DNA of 64,000 nucleotides from Cladochytrium replicatum (taxonomy: Eukaryota > Chytridiomycota > Chytridiomycetes > Cladochytriales > Cladochytriaceae). Positions 63,070-64,000 of the stretch are shown here, one piece after another (position 1 is the stretch's first letter; each line of letters starts with the position of its first letter). The DNA lies in NCBI GenBank assembly GCA_025526935.1, contig JAHLKD010000087.1:124001-188000 (forward strand), in the 5' to 3' direction. The notes below the pieces were generated by a model. That model was not told where the DNA came from, did no database searches, and saw only the letters and a program-made list of their open reading frames with translations. The translations under genes and the position numbers were made by a program.

Positions 63070-64000
63070 ATGGCTAACAGGGCAATGGCAACCCGAAACA
63101 GCTCGCACTTCAGAAACATTGCGGGAAGACTGTACGTGCACCTGCCACCGCGCTTTGCAAGTGCTCCCATGGAGGGCGTGCATCTATATCTGAGCAGGTT
63201 TCTCATGAGGTATGAATAACTCACCTATCTTAAGTGTTCCTTTGTCATCGTTTACCGGTTTCAGATACGTGCCGGAAGTGGACAGCATCGTGCTGGCGTA
63301 CTCGAACGTCGAACCGGAAGAAACGTCCGCGCGAATCATGTTCGATTCGCCCTTCTTGCATTTCTACGTCCGCGCCGTGTTCACCGTGTTCCGTCCCTCC
63401 ATTGGCTCTCTGCTACGTAAATGAAATTCTGGATACGGCTTTTTTTATAGTTTGAGCGCTGATCTTGTGGTCTTTAACAGTGGGCGTGGTGAACAAGGTT
63501 TCGCCAGATCATGTTGGTCTGCTCGTCCACGGCGTGTTCAACGCTTCGATACCAGCGAATCAGTTGCGTCCGGACGAGTTTCGATGGGACGACGAGGAAG
63601 GGTGTTGGAAGGAGACGTCGGTTCACGGTGGGGAGCTGAAGATTGATACCGGAAGCGTGGTTCGGTTCAGCGTCGCAGAGTATGAAAGTTGGAGACTGAG
63701 GATTCCCATGAGCAGGTTTCTTACTCTTGTGCAGCCTGATTAGAGCGAACGACATGTTGACCGTTTCGGGGACGTTGATGAAGGAGAACACGGGAGTGGT
63801 CGATGTCGGGACGGCATTGCCTCCAATAGAAAAGCTTCCGGCTATCGAGACACAAGGAGGTGACAAAATAGAAGTGGACGGACAGTCACCCCAAACGGAG
63901 CAAGGCGAGGACGAGTGGACGGCGATCAAGAAGCCGTCCACGAGCGAAGCAAAGACGCCCATGAAAACCGAAAACAGTTATGCAGCAGAGACGGAAACAC
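63070..64000 (+). CDS. RPA43: RNA polymerase I subunit RPA43 (partial, runs off the window)
   Basis: Exons 63070-63209, 63265-63416, 63481-63679, 63744->64000; introns are 55-64 bp, GT..AG, two with GTATGA donors. MANRAMATRNSSHFRNIAGR is followed by LYVHLPPRFASAPMEGVHLY, VPEVDSIVLAYSNVEPEE and FLHFYVRAVFTVFRPSIGSL. The OB (S1-like) domain then runs LGVVNKVSPDHVGLLVHGVF, NASIPANQLRPDEFRWD, VVRFSVAEANDMLTVSGTLM (the last spanning intron 3). This order matches the Rpb7/Rpa43 family. Known role: stalk subunit of RNA polymerase I, contacting Rrn3. Intron 3 was placed at 63680-63743 because it restores the OB strand; a 28-bp alternative donor at 63716 is less likely. The frame is open to the window end with an acidic, Lys-rich tail. 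Confidence 0.88.

Noticed and set aside
63716-63743. 28-bp intron in RPA43
   Set aside because: A 64-bp intron at 63680-63743, with the same GTATGA donor as intron 1, gives a better OB-fold sequence and a normal length.
1-64000. tRNA, rRNA or riboswitch genes
   Set aside because: Scanning for B-box-like GGTTCGAATC patterns and long conserved RNA segments gave only matches inside coding sequence.

Overview
The window looks like a gene-poor, transposon-rich stretch of a fungal nuclear genome, most likely an early-diverging (chytrid-type) fungus. This assignment is inference. It rests on short GT..AG introns (mostly 46-80 bp) in conserved eukaryotic genes, a fungal-type plasma-membrane H+-ATPase relic, chromodomain-type gypsy relics, ankyrin-like repeats of the form DWWxxSGLxLxW, and a TTAGGGG-like satellite. 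I see no bacterial operons, CRISPR arrays, rRNA or tRNA genes.

Layout. 1-1320: the tail of an unknown gene, an unknown 303-aa gene, and an interstitial telomere-like tract. 1.3-4.2 kb: two Ty3/gypsy relics facing each other. 4.2-11.6 kb: Copia-A, with both LTRs, a solo LTR of another family nested antisense inside it, and a gag-pol broken by an 8-bp slippage duplication plus stops. 11.6-15.6 kb: a truncated repeat gene (U0), an LRR/F-box-like pseudogene and AT-rich or GGGTC-rich repeats. 15.6-24.2 kb: a pile-up of broken copia elements (Copia-B on minus, Copia-C and Copia-D1 on plus). 24.2-32.2 kb: a bacterial-type alkylmercury-lyase-like pseudogene and an F-box/ankyrin-like pseudogene apparently split by Copia-D2. 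32.1-39.9 kb: a host-gene island with a SPRY membrane protein, DRG1/RBG1 GTPase (8 exons, 367 aa), an unrecognised broken gene, and an arrestin-like plus glycine-rich-domain (DUF1399) protein.

40-55.6 kb: the most unusual part. A hAT transposase pseudogene (42.5-45.0 kb) is enclosed by tandem arrays of a ~95-bp unit, forward on its left and reverse on its right. The same inverted arrays enclose an intact 560-aa coiled-coil ORF of unknown function (U1). A roughly 2.6-kb block containing it is tandemly duplicated (U2). The second copy was then split by a young copia element (Copia-E) with apparently identical 440-bp LTRs and a TATAG target duplication. 55.6-58 kb: a LINE endonuclease relic and repeats.

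58-64 kb: second host island with a P-type H+-ATPase pseudogene lacking its catalytic core, a YeeE/YedE-type sulfur transporter (3 exons, 411 aa) plus a dead paralogue, and a tight divergent pair, LSM4 and the RNA polymerase I subunit RPA43, whose start codons lie 58 bp apart. RPA43 runs off the right edge. Intron boundaries were derived by hand from splice signals, reading frame and family similarity.
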